NCBI GenBank assembly: GCA_900768625.1
Contig: CAAGDO010000226.1
Coordinates: 1 to 15,892 of the forward strand
DNA: 15,892 bases
From: Bacteroidaceae bacterium
Lineage (GTDB): Bacteria > Bacteroidota > Bacteroidia > Bacteroidales > Bacteroidaceae
Direction: 5' to 3'
The notes under the pieces are model-generated. The model did no database searches, was not told the origin of the DNA, and was given only the letters and a program-made list of their open reading frames with translations. Made by a program: the position numbers and the translations under genes. This document shows, piece by piece, positions 1 to 7,596 of this stretch; positions within the stretch are counted from its first letter, which is position 1; each line of letters begins with the position of its first letter.

Positions 1-138
1 ATTCAATCTTCACCTTTCTTTTTGGCCGTTTTTTGACCTTTCATCGGTCGTGTAGCTCGCTACACTTCCTCTTCAAGACCCAAAAACGTCTCAAAAATAA
101 AGGAAAATCTTGAATTTCATAAAAGTTCAGATGACTTC
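1..138 (+). mobile_element. MITE-like foldback element, copy 1 (cut by window start)
   Basis: This is the right-hand 138 bases of the repeat family found complete at 8252-8444 and 12208-12400; base 1 corresponds to 8307. It contains the T-rich left foldback arm, the central hairpin GTGTAG-CTCG-CTACAC, the A-rich right arm and the right terminal inverted repeat ending at 138, with one change (GATGACTTC for GACGACTTC). The left 55 bases lie outside the window. It sits 52 bp beyond the mreC stop codon, in the same plus-strand orientation as copies 2 and 4. No coding capacity is visible. On the minus strand it carries the conserved TATTTTTG box (92-99), directed out of the window towards whatever follows mreC. 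Confidence 0.85.
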
Positions 139-190
139 AAGAATTGAACGATGCGTTGGGGCGAAAGGAAACGAATGTTGCAGATACGCT

Positions 191-1048
191 TTATTTGGTT
201 GCATCAGCAGCGGCAGCATGTACCTGAAGCGTGTCGATTTCGGCCTTATAAGGGGTGGCAACCACTTCTACGTCGCGAAGGTTGGCGAAGTTTGTGCCGA
301 GTGTCACATCGAGCTTATAGCTTTGCCCGTCAGGCGAATTGCTGATGGAGCGGATGCGACCTACGAAGATGCCGGGAGGAAATACGGACGAGTAACCACT
401 TGTTTCAACCGCTTCGCCCTTCTTCACACGGGCGTAGCGCGGAATGTCATCCACGTAGGCGCGGCGCATGCTGGATCCGTCCCATTGCAGATAGCCGAAA
501 TAGCTTTGACCGCGTACGCGGCAGCTGATGCTCGACTTGCGGTTGGTCACCGGGATGACAAGTGAATGGTGGGGGCCCGTGAGATAGACAATGCCTACTA
601 CGCCGCCACCGCCCACTACGCCCATTTCGGGCTTGATGCCATCGATGGTGCCTTTGTCAATCACGAGGTAGTTGTTGTCGCGTTCGTTGCTGTTGCTCAC
701 CACGGTGGCCGGAATCATGGTGTAGTCCTTCAGCTTCTCGTGCATGATCTGTTCCGTGAGTGTGGTGTCTTTCGTGAACTGGTGGAGCTGGGATCGCAGC
801 AGTTCGGCCTCGCGCTGCAACTGGATGTTGCGGGCGGTGAGGTCCTTGTTGACCTCGTTGAGGTTGATGTAGGCAAGGGTGTTGCCGTAGAAGCCGTCGA
901 TTCGGGCCACGGCGGAGTTGGCCGCGCTGAACCAAACGCTGCCTTGATAGCTGTTGAAACGGAACAGAAGGGCAAGGCTTGCCACTTCAAGCAATATGAA
1001 GAGGAAGAAATAGCTGTACTTGCGAACGAAGTCTAATAGGTTGTGCAT
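191..1048 (-). CDS. mreC: Rod-shape-determining protein MreC
   Basis: MreC is a bitopic inner-membrane protein of the elongasome. It links cytoplasmic MreB filaments to periplasmic peptidoglycan synthases such as PBP2. The 285-aa product has a short cytoplasmic N-terminus, one membrane segment (about residues 12-30), a coiled coil (about 62-105) and the periplasmic beta domain (about 110-265). The family signature TSGYSSVFPPGIFVG lies at 216-230. The C-terminal tail (about 270-285) is Ala-rich and poorly conserved. It lies downstream of mreB on the same strand, but with a 302-bp gap that holds two strong inverted repeats and is unusually long for this pair. mreD would be expected next, outside the window, with MITE copy 1 in between. 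Length is normal for the family and the identification is firm. Confidence 0.95.
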   Translation of the reverse strand: MHNLLDFVRKYSYFFLFILLEVASLALLFRFNSYQGSVWFSAANSAVARIDGFYGNTLAYINLNEVNKDLTARNIQLQREAELLRSQLHQFTKDTTLTEQIMHEKLKDYTMIPATVVSNSNERDNNYLVIDKGTIDGIKPEMGVVGGGGVVGIVYLTGPHHSLVIPVTNRKSSISCRVRGQSYFGYLQWDGSSMRRAYVDDIPRYARVKKGEAVETSGYSSVFPPGIFVGRIRSISNSPDGQSYKLDVTLGTNFANLRDVEVVATPYKAEIDTLQVHAAAADATK

Positions 1049-1153
1049 ATACCTTCATTTGATGGATGCGTTTCGCGAAGCAGGTTCGTCCTGCAACGGG
1101 GAGCCCATCCTGTCGGTGGGGAAGAGAGGGGACGGAGTGGGGATTTGTGCTGG

Positions 1154-1187
1154 CAAGTAGGTGTTCGAAATATTGAATACCTACTTG
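1154..1187. repeat. 34-bp inverted repeat in the mreB-mreC gap
   Basis: The arms CAAGTAGGTGTTC (1154-1166) and GAATACCTACTTG (1175-1187) pair over 13 bp, with a single G-T wobble or A-C mismatch depending on the strand. They enclose an 8-nt A/T-rich loop. The hairpin lies in the mreB-mreC spacer, about 105 bp upstream of the mreC start. No T-run follows on the minus strand, so it is not a standard terminator. It could be an mRNA processing or stability element, or an operator dyad. Confidence 0.6.
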
Positions 1188-1214
1188 TAGGCCACACATC
1201 GCTCCATAAAAACT

Positions 1215-1315
1215 TGAGGATTAAGGAAAAGGATGAAGGTGTCGATGGCTCATGCCCTACCTATTCATCCCAGGTCGGGCCAGCCATATCCTTAATCCAT
1301 TATCCTTAATCCTCA
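1215..1315. repeat. Nested long hairpin in the mreB-mreC gap
   Basis: Perfect 13-bp arms TGAGGATTAAGGA (1215-1227) and TCCTTAATCCTCA (1303-1315) enclose further complementary blocks: ATGGCT (1245-1250) with AGCCAT (1282-1287), and GCCC (1254-1257) with GGGC (1277-1280). The right arm also contains a direct duplication of TATCCTTAATCC (1287-1298 and 1301-1312). The structure begins 36 bp after the mreB stop. It could attenuate or process the mreB-mreC transcript, or be a degenerate repeat insertion. No T-run follows it in the direction of transcription. Confidence 0.6.
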
Positions 1316-1350
1316 GTGTTGATTCAAGAGAAAACTGACATCAGGTGGGG

Positions 1351-2382
1351 TCAGCGCATGAGGAACGTGAAGTTCTCCACGTTCTTCAGTGCCACGCCCG
1401 TACCCTTAGCCACGCAGAGCAGGGGATCTTCAGCCACGTGGAACGGGATGTTGATCTTGTCGCTCAGACGCTTGTCGAGTCCGCGGAGCAAAGCACCGCC
1501 ACCAGTGAGGTAGATGCCGTTCTTCACGATGTCGGCATAAAGCTCGGGGGGCGTGTTGGCAAGAGCGTTCACCACAGCCTGTTCGATTCTGGCAATCGAA
1601 GTTTCGAGGCAGTGGGCCACTTCCTGATAGCATACGGGCACTTCCATCGGCATCGTGGTGATGCGGTTCGGGCCGTGAACGATGTAATCCTCAGGTGGAT
1701 TGGGGAGGTCAGTGAGGGCTGCGCCCACATTGATCTTGATGCGCTCTGCCATACGTTCGCTGACGCGCACGTTGTGCTGGCGGCTCATGTATTCCTGAAT
1801 GTCGGAGGTGAAATCGTCGCCTGCCATCTTGATGGAATTGTTCGACACGATGCCGCCAAGGGAGATGACGGCGATTTCAGTTGTACCACCACCTATGTCG
1901 ACAATCATGTTGCCCTCAGGAGCATTGACGTCGATGCCGATACCGATGGCAGCAGCCATCGGTTCGTAGAGCAGGAAAATGTCGCGTCCGCCAGCATGCT
2001 CTGCAGAGTCGCGCACAGCACGAAGCTCCACTTCGGTCGAACCTGAAGGAACGCCGATGACCATGCGGAGAGAAGGCGAGAAGAGGCGCTTGCCTGAATG
2101 TACCTTCTTGATCAATCCGCGCATCATTTGCTCGCATGCGTTGAAATCGGCAATCACACCGTCGCGCAGGGGGCGGATCACGCGGATTTTGTTGTTGGTC
2201 TTCTCATACATGAGCTTGGCGCTGTCACCCACGGCAATCATCTTTTCGGTGTGCTGGTCAAGGGCAACAACGGAAGGCTCGTTCACGGCAATCTCATCGT
2301 CGGAGATGATGATGGTGTTGGCAGTACCCAAGTCGATAGCCAACTCCTGCGTGAAGGAAAAGAATTTTGAGAAAAATCCCAT
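1351..2382 (-). CDS. mreB: Actin-like cell-shape protein MreB
   Basis: MreB is a bacterial actin that polymerises on the inner membrane and steers lateral peptidoglycan synthesis. The 343-aa product is of normal length. It has the N-terminal hydrophobic membrane-binding segment (MGFFSKFFSF), the phosphate-1 loop DLGTANT (17-23), the phosphate-2 loop VDIGGGTTEIAV (161-172) and the adenosine motif LTGGGAL (292-298). The ATG at 2382 gives the standard N-terminus. The gene follows purH by 176 bp and precedes mreC on the same strand, the usual Bacteroidales cluster. Rod or ovoid growth of the host is implied. Confidence 0.97.
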   Translation of the reverse strand: MGFFSKFFSFTQELAIDLGTANTIIISDDEIAVNEPSVVALDQHTEKMIAVGDSAKLMYEKTNNKIRVIRPLRDGVIADFNACEQMMRGLIKKVHSGKRLFSPSLRMVIGVPSGSTEVELRAVRDSAEHAGGRDIFLLYEPMAAAIGIGIDVNAPEGNMIVDIGGGTTEIAVISLGGIVSNNSIKMAGDDFTSDIQEYMSRQHNVRVSERMAERIKINVGAALTDLPNPPEDYIVHGPNRITTMPMEVPVCYQEVAHCLETSIARIEQAVVNALANTPPELYADIVKNGIYLTGGGALLRGLDKRLSDKINIPFHVAEDPLLCVAKGTGVALKNVENFTFLMR

Positions 2383-2409
2383 TACCTGTCCTTATTTATT
2401 TGCAGACGA

Positions 2410-2446
2410 TTCACGTCGTTGCCTATGTGGCGGCCGCGACGGTGAA
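2410..2446. repeat. Hairpin between purH and mreB
   Basis: TTCAC-GTCG (2410-2418) pairs with CGAC-G-GTGAA (2437-2446) with one bulged base, and GCC/GGC (2421-2423, 2429-2431) pairs inside. It lies 28 bp upstream of the mreB start. No T-run follows, so it is more likely an untranslated-region fold than a terminator. It could modulate mreB expression relative to purH. The rest of the 176-bp spacer shows nothing recognisable, and in particular no remnant of a PurH transformylase domain. Confidence 0.4.
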
Positions 2447-2558
2447 CAGCCTGTGTTGAGGTGAGTAATCTAGTTGATTGTAATTGTGGGTGGGCTATGG
2501 TGGAACGGAGTTGTTGGGCTTTAAGGCTTTATGCTGCGTTCCGCTTCAGCACATGTGG

Positions 2559-3158
2559 TTATTTCTGTTCTGCAAACCAAGCGTGGATCGCAGTGTCGTA
2601 GTGGCTGCTCACGCCGAAAGCGCGGGTGGCGAACCAACGACGGTCCTCGAGCTCGGTCTGTGCACCATTCTTGCTGACGATATCGAGCAAGGGCTTGTAT
2701 TCAGCCTTTGAGGGCACGATCACCACGTCGTTGAAGTTCTTTGCGCCGGCGCGGATGAGGGAAATGCCGCCTATGTCAATCTTCTCGATTATGTCGGCTG
2801 AGCTGGCACCGCTTGCCACAGTCTGCTCGAAGGGATAGAGGTCAACGATGACGAGGTCGATTTCAGGAATCTCGTACTGGGCCATCTGCTTGCGGTCGTC
2901 CTCCAGTTCGCGACGTCCGAGGATGCCACCGAATATTTTGGGGTGGAGAGTCTTTACGCGGCCTCCGAGGATGGAGGGATAGGTGGTCACGTCTTCCACT
3001 TTCTGGCAGGGATAGCCGAGGGATTCGATGAACTTCTGCGTGCCGCCTGTTGAGAGGAATTTCACGCCTTCTTCATGAAGCTTGGCAAGCAGCTCTTCCA
3101 AGCCGTCCTTGTGGAATACAGACACAAGTGCCGTTTTGATTTGCTTTGTTGCAGACAT
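2559..3158 (-). CDS. purH: IMP cyclohydrolase domain of PurH, stand-alone or truncated
   Basis: PurH normally catalyses the last two steps of purine synthesis. An N-terminal IMP cyclohydrolase domain (MGS-like fold, about 195 aa) is followed by a C-terminal AICAR transformylase domain, giving about 510 aa in total. This product is only 199 aa and stops exactly at the domain boundary. Recognisable landmarks are TALVSVFHKDGLEEL, the phosphate-binding STGGT (36-40), PSILGGRVKTLHPKIFGGIL (61-80), DLVIVDLYPF (101-110) and the terminal SSHYDTAIHAWF. The frame stays open upstream of 3158, but the ATG at 3158 gives the standard N-terminus and a promoter candidate lies inside the extension. No transformylase sequence follows before mreB. 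Either the two activities are split between genes here, or the second domain has been lost. The identity is sure; whether it is functional alone is inference. Confidence 0.88.
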   Translation of the reverse strand: MSATKQIKTALVSVFHKDGLEELLAKLHEEGVKFLSTGGTQKFIESLGYPCQKVEDVTTYPSILGGRVKTLHPKIFGGILGRRELEDDRKQMAQYEIPEIDLVIVDLYPFEQTVASGASSADIIEKIDIGGISLIRAGAKNFNDVVIVPSKAEYKPLLDIVSKNGAQTELEDRRWFATRAFGVSSHYDTAIHAWFAEQK

Positions 3159-3302
3159 ATGGTTTTGCTTGAATATGTGATGATTTGTCGTTATGTTTAT
3201 GGGTAGCCTTCCGAACTTGTGGCATGCCTTCTTGTCCGTCATTTTGAAAGTTGTGACGGTGTGGAAACTGTGGCAATACAGCGTAATGGGGCTATCGATT
3301 TG

Positions 3303-3334
3303 CAAAATTACACCTTTTTCCGCACTCTCGCCAA
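3303..3334 (-). promoter_or_regulatory. Candidate Bacteroidetes-type promoter for purH
   Basis: On the minus strand a perfect -7 box TAATTTTG (3310-3303) matches the TAnnTTTG consensus of the Bacteroidetes primary sigma factor. A -33-like TTGG (3334-3331) lies 20 bp upstream. The predicted start near 3295 gives a leader of roughly 137 nt before the purH ATG. It would transcribe purH-mreB and perhaps mreC. Confidence 0.5.
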
Positions 3335-3404
3335 TTTTAAGGGGAAAAGAGCAAGTTTTTTTCTCAGTAACAACATTTTGTGCGTTTCTTAATGATGAAC
3401 TGAA

Positions 3405-3507
3405 ATGTTCACTTAGCAAGACTTGTCATGATGCTGGGGCATAGCTTCTTGCCGCTTGAAGCAGGGGGAAAGAGAACCTCGCTTTCCATGAGTGAACATG
3501 TTTTTTT
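3405..3507 (+). other. Candidate folded RNA or attenuator region upstream of purH
   Basis: A 9-bp closing stem ATGTTCACT/AGTGAACAT (3405-3413, 3491-3499) encloses three small hairpins: ATGC/GCAT (3431-3434, 3439-3442), GCTTC/GAAGC (3444-3448, 3458-3462) and GGAAAG/CTTTCC (3467-3472, 3482-3487). A run of seven T (3501-3507) follows on the plus strand. This layout resembles a small structured RNA, but no known family is recognised. It lies upstream of the purH promoter candidate in an otherwise gene-free region. The strand and the function are both uncertain. Confidence 0.25.
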
Positions 3508-3697
3508 CATAAGTGATGTCTTGTTCATCGGGCGTGGAGAAAACAATATCATATGCACACCACAGCTGAATTTGACTTTCGAGCGGAATGGCAAATGCTC
3601 CTTGGGTAAAATAGGGACCGTTTCAAAAGTATTTCAGAAGGGGTGTGTTGTGGCAAGCTTGGGAAATGTTGTCCTGAAACCCGTTCCAAGTTATCGA

Positions 3698-3763
3698 CCG
3701 GCAATTGCCATTCGGCCTACCGGCAATTGCCATTCGGTCTACCGGCAATTGCCATTCGGTAAC
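3698..3763. repeat. Three tandem 22-bp repeats with palindromic cores
   Basis: Three head-to-tail units of 22 bp start at 3698, 3720 and 3742. They share CCGGCAATTGCCATTCGG, followed by CCTA, TCTA and TAAC. Each unit holds the 10-bp palindrome GGCAATTGCC. Spacing of 22 bp puts the palindromes about two helical turns apart, as expected for cooperative protein-binding sites, although a plain minisatellite is also possible. They lie in the roughly 800-bp gene-free stretch between purH and the MscS-channel terminator. That stretch otherwise holds only the promoter candidate, the folded region and the terminator listed separately. Confidence 0.85.
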
Positions 3764-3911
3764 TTTGATGGGGATTAGATATAACTTCCCCCGCTTGCCG
3801 TTTTTTTCGCCTTATGGCTGTCTTCACAAAATGTATGTCCCTTTATAAGATGGTAATGGTGTATTGTCTATGGAGAACGAACTGCGAACGAATCCTTTGG
3901 GCATATAACAT

Positions 3912-3950
3912 AGAAAAGCCGTGCAGATGAGGGCTGTCATCTGCACGGCT
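3912..3950 (-). terminator. Rho-independent terminator of the nitroreductase-EamA-MscS operon
   Basis: A perfect 14-bp stem AGCCGTGCAGATGA/TCATCTGCACGGCT (3917-3930, 3937-3950) closes a 6-nt loop. On the minus strand it is followed directly by a TTTTC run. It begins 23 bp after the MscS-channel stop codon, where an operon-end terminator is expected. Confidence 0.85.
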
Positions 3951-3972
3951 GGTAAGGCTGTCAGTGGAAGGT

Positions 3973-6576
3973 TTATTCCTTTCGTACGCCGATGGGCGTT
4001 TCCACGCTGCGGATATGGATGTCGCGCTGGGGGAAGGGAATTTCAACGTTGTGCGCATTGAGCGTGTTGTATACGACTTCCTTCACGCGACCGGTCATCA
4101 TGAATTTCTGCTCCACAAGTACCCAATAGGTGACAAAGAGGTTGACGCTGTTGTCGCCGAAACTGTCGAACACCACGCTGACGGGTTTCTCGGTGCTGAT
4201 GATGTCGCGGCCATCGGGCTGCTTCTCTTCCAGCTTTCTCACTGCATCAACCAGCATCTGACGGATTTCATCGACGTTTACGCCATAGGCCACGCCGACT
4301 GGTACTTTCACCATCTCGTAGGAATGGTTCTTGGTGATGTTCTTGAAGTTCTTGTTGAAGAGCGAACTGTTGAGGAAGGCTATCACGCAACCGTCGCCTG
4401 TGATGATTTGGGTGGACTGATAGGTGATGCTGTCAACTTTGCCGCGGATACCGTCGCATTCGATGAAGTCGCCTACGCGGACGCGTCCTGTCATGAGCGA
4501 AATGCCGTAGAAGAAGTTTTCAAGCAAGTCCTTCATGGCGAAGCCGACACCTGTGGCAAGTCCAGCGGAAATCACGGAGATGGCCGTCGAGGGAATCTTC
4601 AGCATTTTGATGGATATGATGAGGTAGACGCCCCACACGCAGATGCTGATGACATTGTTCGCCAGGGTGAAGTTGGGTTTACCGTTCACCACAATCTTCG
4701 ACTTGTGGTATTTATGGTAGAGGGCCTTGATGAGATAGTTCAGATAGCGGAACACAAAATACTGCGAGGCCACCAACACAATCTTCAGCAAGGAGAGCTG
4801 TACGACATCAGGGATGTTGAGGAAGTTCAGCATGAAGATATGGAGCACCGTTTCGGAAAGGTCGAACACGTCGGCAGCCCACCAGATGGAAAGGAGGATG
4901 GAGGCCACGCCCAACACGGGGACAAGGGCCATGGTGATGAGGTCGTAGAACCAAGTGACGTTGATGTGCTTCTCGTGGCGGGTGCGGATGGCTTCGAGGA
5001 TGTTGATGTGTGTCCTGTTGGCGGGTAGGACGAAATGCTCACCGATACGTCGTGCGAGATGCCGTTCTTCGTAGACGGTCAAGAGGTCATAGACGCAGGT
5101 GACGGTCTGGATGCAGCTCAACTGGAACATCCACCAGATGAGCACCTGAACGGACAGCAGCGTATAGCCATACCATGCGGCAAAGGTCGATACCACCATG
5201 ATGACCAGCGACACCCAACTATAGAAGATGTCGGAGCGGGGAATGTTGGTGTGGTGGCGCGTGATGACGTTCCACTGCCAGAGCGTGAATACCAACAGAA
5301 TGGGCGGGAAGATGAGTTGCACCAGATTGTTGGGGATGAAGATGATGCGGAACGTGATGACGATGAACGACATCAGCATGATGGGGGAATAGATGCGGAA
5401 TCCGCTCTTCACCTGGTCACCGTTGAGGCGGATGAGCAGGGAAATGAAGATGGCGCAGAGCAACCAGGAATACTCAATCAGCAGGCGTGAGGCCATGAGG
5501 AAAAAGTTGTGGTCCATAAAAGAGCGCACAATCATCACCGATAGGGCGAAGACCACCATGGCAACGGCAAGGATGAGGCAGACCTTCTTCTTCATGAATT
5601 CTTCTGTGCGGAAACGTTTCGGAACCAGAAAACGCACCAGCACGTTGCTCAGCAGGGCAGCGATGATGACGTAGAAAAGCACGAAGAATGTGAGTCCTGT
5701 CACGATGGGGCCGCGCCACTGTGATTGAACGATATGCATCTTACCGTCCTGTTCCTTTACGTGTTCCACGTTGTATTTCTCATTGACATCGGCCTTTGCG
5801 TTTTTCAGGTAGTTTGAAAAAGCACCGAGCACCTGGAAATAACTGGCATCGCCATTGATGAAGATACTATGCTGGATGGCGTTGTAGCGCTGGAGCGCAT
5901 AATCGTTGAGAGCCTTGAGCTTTTCAGCCGTGTGGTGGTAATGCTCATTGTCCTGGATGATGCGTGCCTTGACGGATTCCAGATTGCCTTTGAGCTTGCT
6001 GGCAAGTCTGAGGCAGGCGTTGCGGTCGTCGAGTGTTTCTCCCGTCAGCACGAAGGGCTGTTTGCCTTTGGCCGGAGCTGTGGCGCGAGCGAGTCGGGCC
6101 AGAGAATCATCGGGTATGGGCGGCATCTTCACGGTATGGCCCTGTTCGTCCACTTGGGGCGGCATGGCCGAGAGCGAAGCGATGAGTTTCTCGTAGCGGT
6201 CGATTTCCATGTCGATGCGGCTGAGAATCTTCGTGTAGGGCATGCGGCGGGTGCTGAACTCGCGGTAGAGCGAGGTGGCTTCATGACAGGCGTAGGTCAT
6301 GTCGAAAGTGAAGTCCTGCTTCTGCGAATAGAGCATAAGACCAATCTGGTCACTCTTTTGCATCATCTGCACCATGCTGCGGTGTTGGGCGTTGGTGGAA
6401 ATGTTGAAGCGGGCGATGTTTTGTTGCTGTTCGTTGTAGGTGGACTGCAGTTCTGCCCGTAACACGGCCAAGGTGGAAGGGAGGTTCTTTTCCTTCAACA
6501 CGGCGTGGCCGGGCAAGCTGAGACCAAAGACCATCAGCAGCAGGGCGAGAATATGGCGGGAGGTGATTGAATTCAC
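3973..6576 (-). CDS. Large multi-pass MscS-family mechanosensitive ion channel
   Basis: This is an inner-membrane channel of the MscS superfamily, whose members open under membrane tension to release solutes after hypo-osmotic shock. The 867-aa protein has a signal peptide (about 1-25) and a periplasmic, partly helical domain (about 30-285). Roughly eight to ten membrane segments follow between about 290 and 660. The pore helix region is about 664-693 (AISVISAGLATGVGFAMKDL), then come the MscS beta domain (about 698-745) and the C-terminal alpha/beta domain ending in the typical IPFPQRDIHI (846-855). It is far longer than E. coli MscS (286 aa) and resembles MscK/YbdG-like multi-pass members. 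The start is GTG at 6576; no in-frame ATG lies close upstream, and this start gives a good signal peptide. It is last in an operon and a strong terminator follows. Confidence 0.9.
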   Translation of the reverse strand: MNSITSRHILALLLMVFGLSLPGHAVLKEKNLPSTLAVLRAELQSTYNEQQQNIARFNISTNAQHRSMVQMMQKSDQIGLMLYSQKQDFTFDMTYACHEATSLYREFSTRRMPYTKILSRIDMEIDRYEKLIASLSAMPPQVDEQGHTVKMPPIPDDSLARLARATAPAKGKQPFVLTGETLDDRNACLRLASKLKGNLESVKARIIQDNEHYHHTAEKLKALNDYALQRYNAIQHSIFINGDASYFQVLGAFSNYLKNAKADVNEKYNVEHVKEQDGKMHIVQSQWRGPIVTGLTFFVLFYVIIAALLSNVLVRFLVPKRFRTEEFMKKKVCLILAVAMVVFALSVMIVRSFMDHNFFLMASRLLIEYSWLLCAIFISLLIRLNGDQVKSGFRIYSPIMLMSFIVITFRIIFIPNNLVQLIFPPILLVFTLWQWNVITRHHTNIPRSDIFYSWVSLVIMVVSTFAAWYGYTLLSVQVLIWWMFQLSCIQTVTCVYDLLTVYEERHLARRIGEHFVLPANRTHINILEAIRTRHEKHINVTWFYDLITMALVPVLGVASILLSIWWAADVFDLSETVLHIFMLNFLNIPDVVQLSLLKIVLVASQYFVFRYLNYLIKALYHKYHKSKIVVNGKPNFTLANNVISICVWGVYLIISIKMLKIPSTAISVISAGLATGVGFAMKDLLENFFYGISLMTGRVRVGDFIECDGIRGKVDSITYQSTQIITGDGCVIAFLNSSLFNKNFKNITKNHSYEMVKVPVGVAYGVNVDEIRQMLVDAVRKLEEKQPDGRDIISTEKPVSVVFDSFGDNSVNLFVTYWVLVEQKFMMTGRVKEVVYNTLNAHNVEIPFPQRDIHIRSVETPIGVRKE

Positions 6577-6642
6577 GTTCTGGAAAGGGAAAAGGGGTGG
6601 GGATTGTTCGGAGAGAGATGGGCGAGGGCGATGGCTTGGAGG

Positions 6643-7587
6643 TCAACTACGTCGCGAGAAGATGATGATGATCACGGCGGGGATGATGAGCAGGATGCCT
6701 GTGATGACCTGCCAGGTGAATGGCTCGTTGAACACCAGGCAACCGATCACTACGGCAGTGAGCGGTTCGAGCGCCCCGATAACGGCGGTCATGGTGCTTC
6801 CGATTCGCTTCACCGATACCACCAGGCAGATGTTGGTCACCACTGTGCAGATCAGGGCCAATGCCGTGAGGTTGCGTCCCTGCAGGGGAGTCTGGATGGG
6901 AGCGAATGAACCTTGGCGAATGGCTTCTGCAGCAAAGATGAGGGCACCGATGAACATGACGTAGAACACGAGTTTCGTGCCGTCCATCTGTGCTGCACGC
7001 GAACGGTTGACGCGGATGATGTAGAGCGCATAGCACACGGCCGAAATCAACACAATGATGACGCCGGTGATGGACGTGTTGCCGTCTCCGTCCCATGAAA
7101 GGATGCCCACACCGCCCACGGCCATGACAATGGCCAGCGCGGTCGACAGTTTGCGCGCTTCATGGTAGAAGATGATCATGATGAGCGCTGTGACGACGGG
7201 ATACATGAAATGGAGCGTGGTGGCCACACCGGATGACATGTAGCTGTAGCCTTCAATGAGAAATAGGGCCGAACCGTCGGAGATAAAGGCCAGATAAATC
7301 AGTGTGACCAGTTCACCGCGGGTGATGCGGAAACTTTTCCGCTGGATGAGCATGATGAGACCAACGACCAGGGAAGCGAAGCCGAAGCGGTAGAACAGGA
7401 TGGAAGGATCGGAAAGAAAGTCGGCGGGAAGGCCTTTCTTGATGGGGAGCGTGAAGAACGGGATGAAACCGTAGCAGATGGCGGCCAGAAGGCCGGCTCC
7501 GATGCCCATGAGAACTGATTTCTCGTTTTTCATGATGTTTGTTGGGGAAGAGTGGGATGAAGATGTTGTTGTCTGTGAGTCAGCCAT
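6643..7587 (-). CDS. EamA/DMT-family transporter
   Basis: This is an inner-membrane protein of the drug/metabolite transporter superfamily, with two EamA repeats and about ten membrane helices in 314 aa. The helices begin at LMGIGAGLLAAICYGFIPFF and end with VITGILLIIPAVIIIIF. The typical EamA sequence (STMTAVIGALEPLTAVVIGCLVFNEPFTWQ) lies near the C-terminus. The substrate cannot be predicted; family members export amino acids, metabolites or drugs. The ATG at 7587 lies 9 bp after the nitroreductase stop and gives a Ser/Thr-rich 18-residue extension. The internal ATG at 7533 (MKNEK) is an equally plausible start. The next gene follows after 66 bp, so the three genes are probably cotranscribed. 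Confidence 0.88.
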   Translation of the reverse strand: MADSQTTTSSSHSSPTNIMKNEKSVLMGIGAGLLAAICYGFIPFFTLPIKKGLPADFLSDPSILFYRFGFASLVVGLIMLIQRKSFRITRGELVTLIYLAFISDGSALFLIEGYSYMSSGVATTLHFMYPVVTALIMIIFYHEARKLSTALAIVMAVGGVGILSWDGDGNTSITGVIIVLISAVCYALYIIRVNRSRAAQMDGTKLVFYVMFIGALIFAAEAIRQGSFAPIQTPLQGRNLTALALICTVVTNICLVVSVKRIGSTMTAVIGALEPLTAVVIGCLVFNEPFTWQVITGILLIIPAVIIIIFSRRS

Positions 7588-7596
7588 GTTGTTGTC

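Noticed and set aside
3159..3419. N-terminal extension of purH
   Set aside because: The extension has no PurH similarity and contains the promoter candidate; the ATG at 3158 gives the standard N-terminus.
3698..3763. CRISPR array
   Set aside because: The repeats are directly adjacent with no spacers, and no cas genes are present.
3428..3778. 116-codon frame in the purH upstream region
   Set aside because: It runs through the tandem 22-bp repeats, has no domain and no good start context; it appears to be chance.
3964..5028. 354-codon open frame antisense to the MscS channel gene
   Set aside because: The translation is His/Asp/Val-rich and unlike any protein family; the opposite strand encodes the conserved MscS domain.
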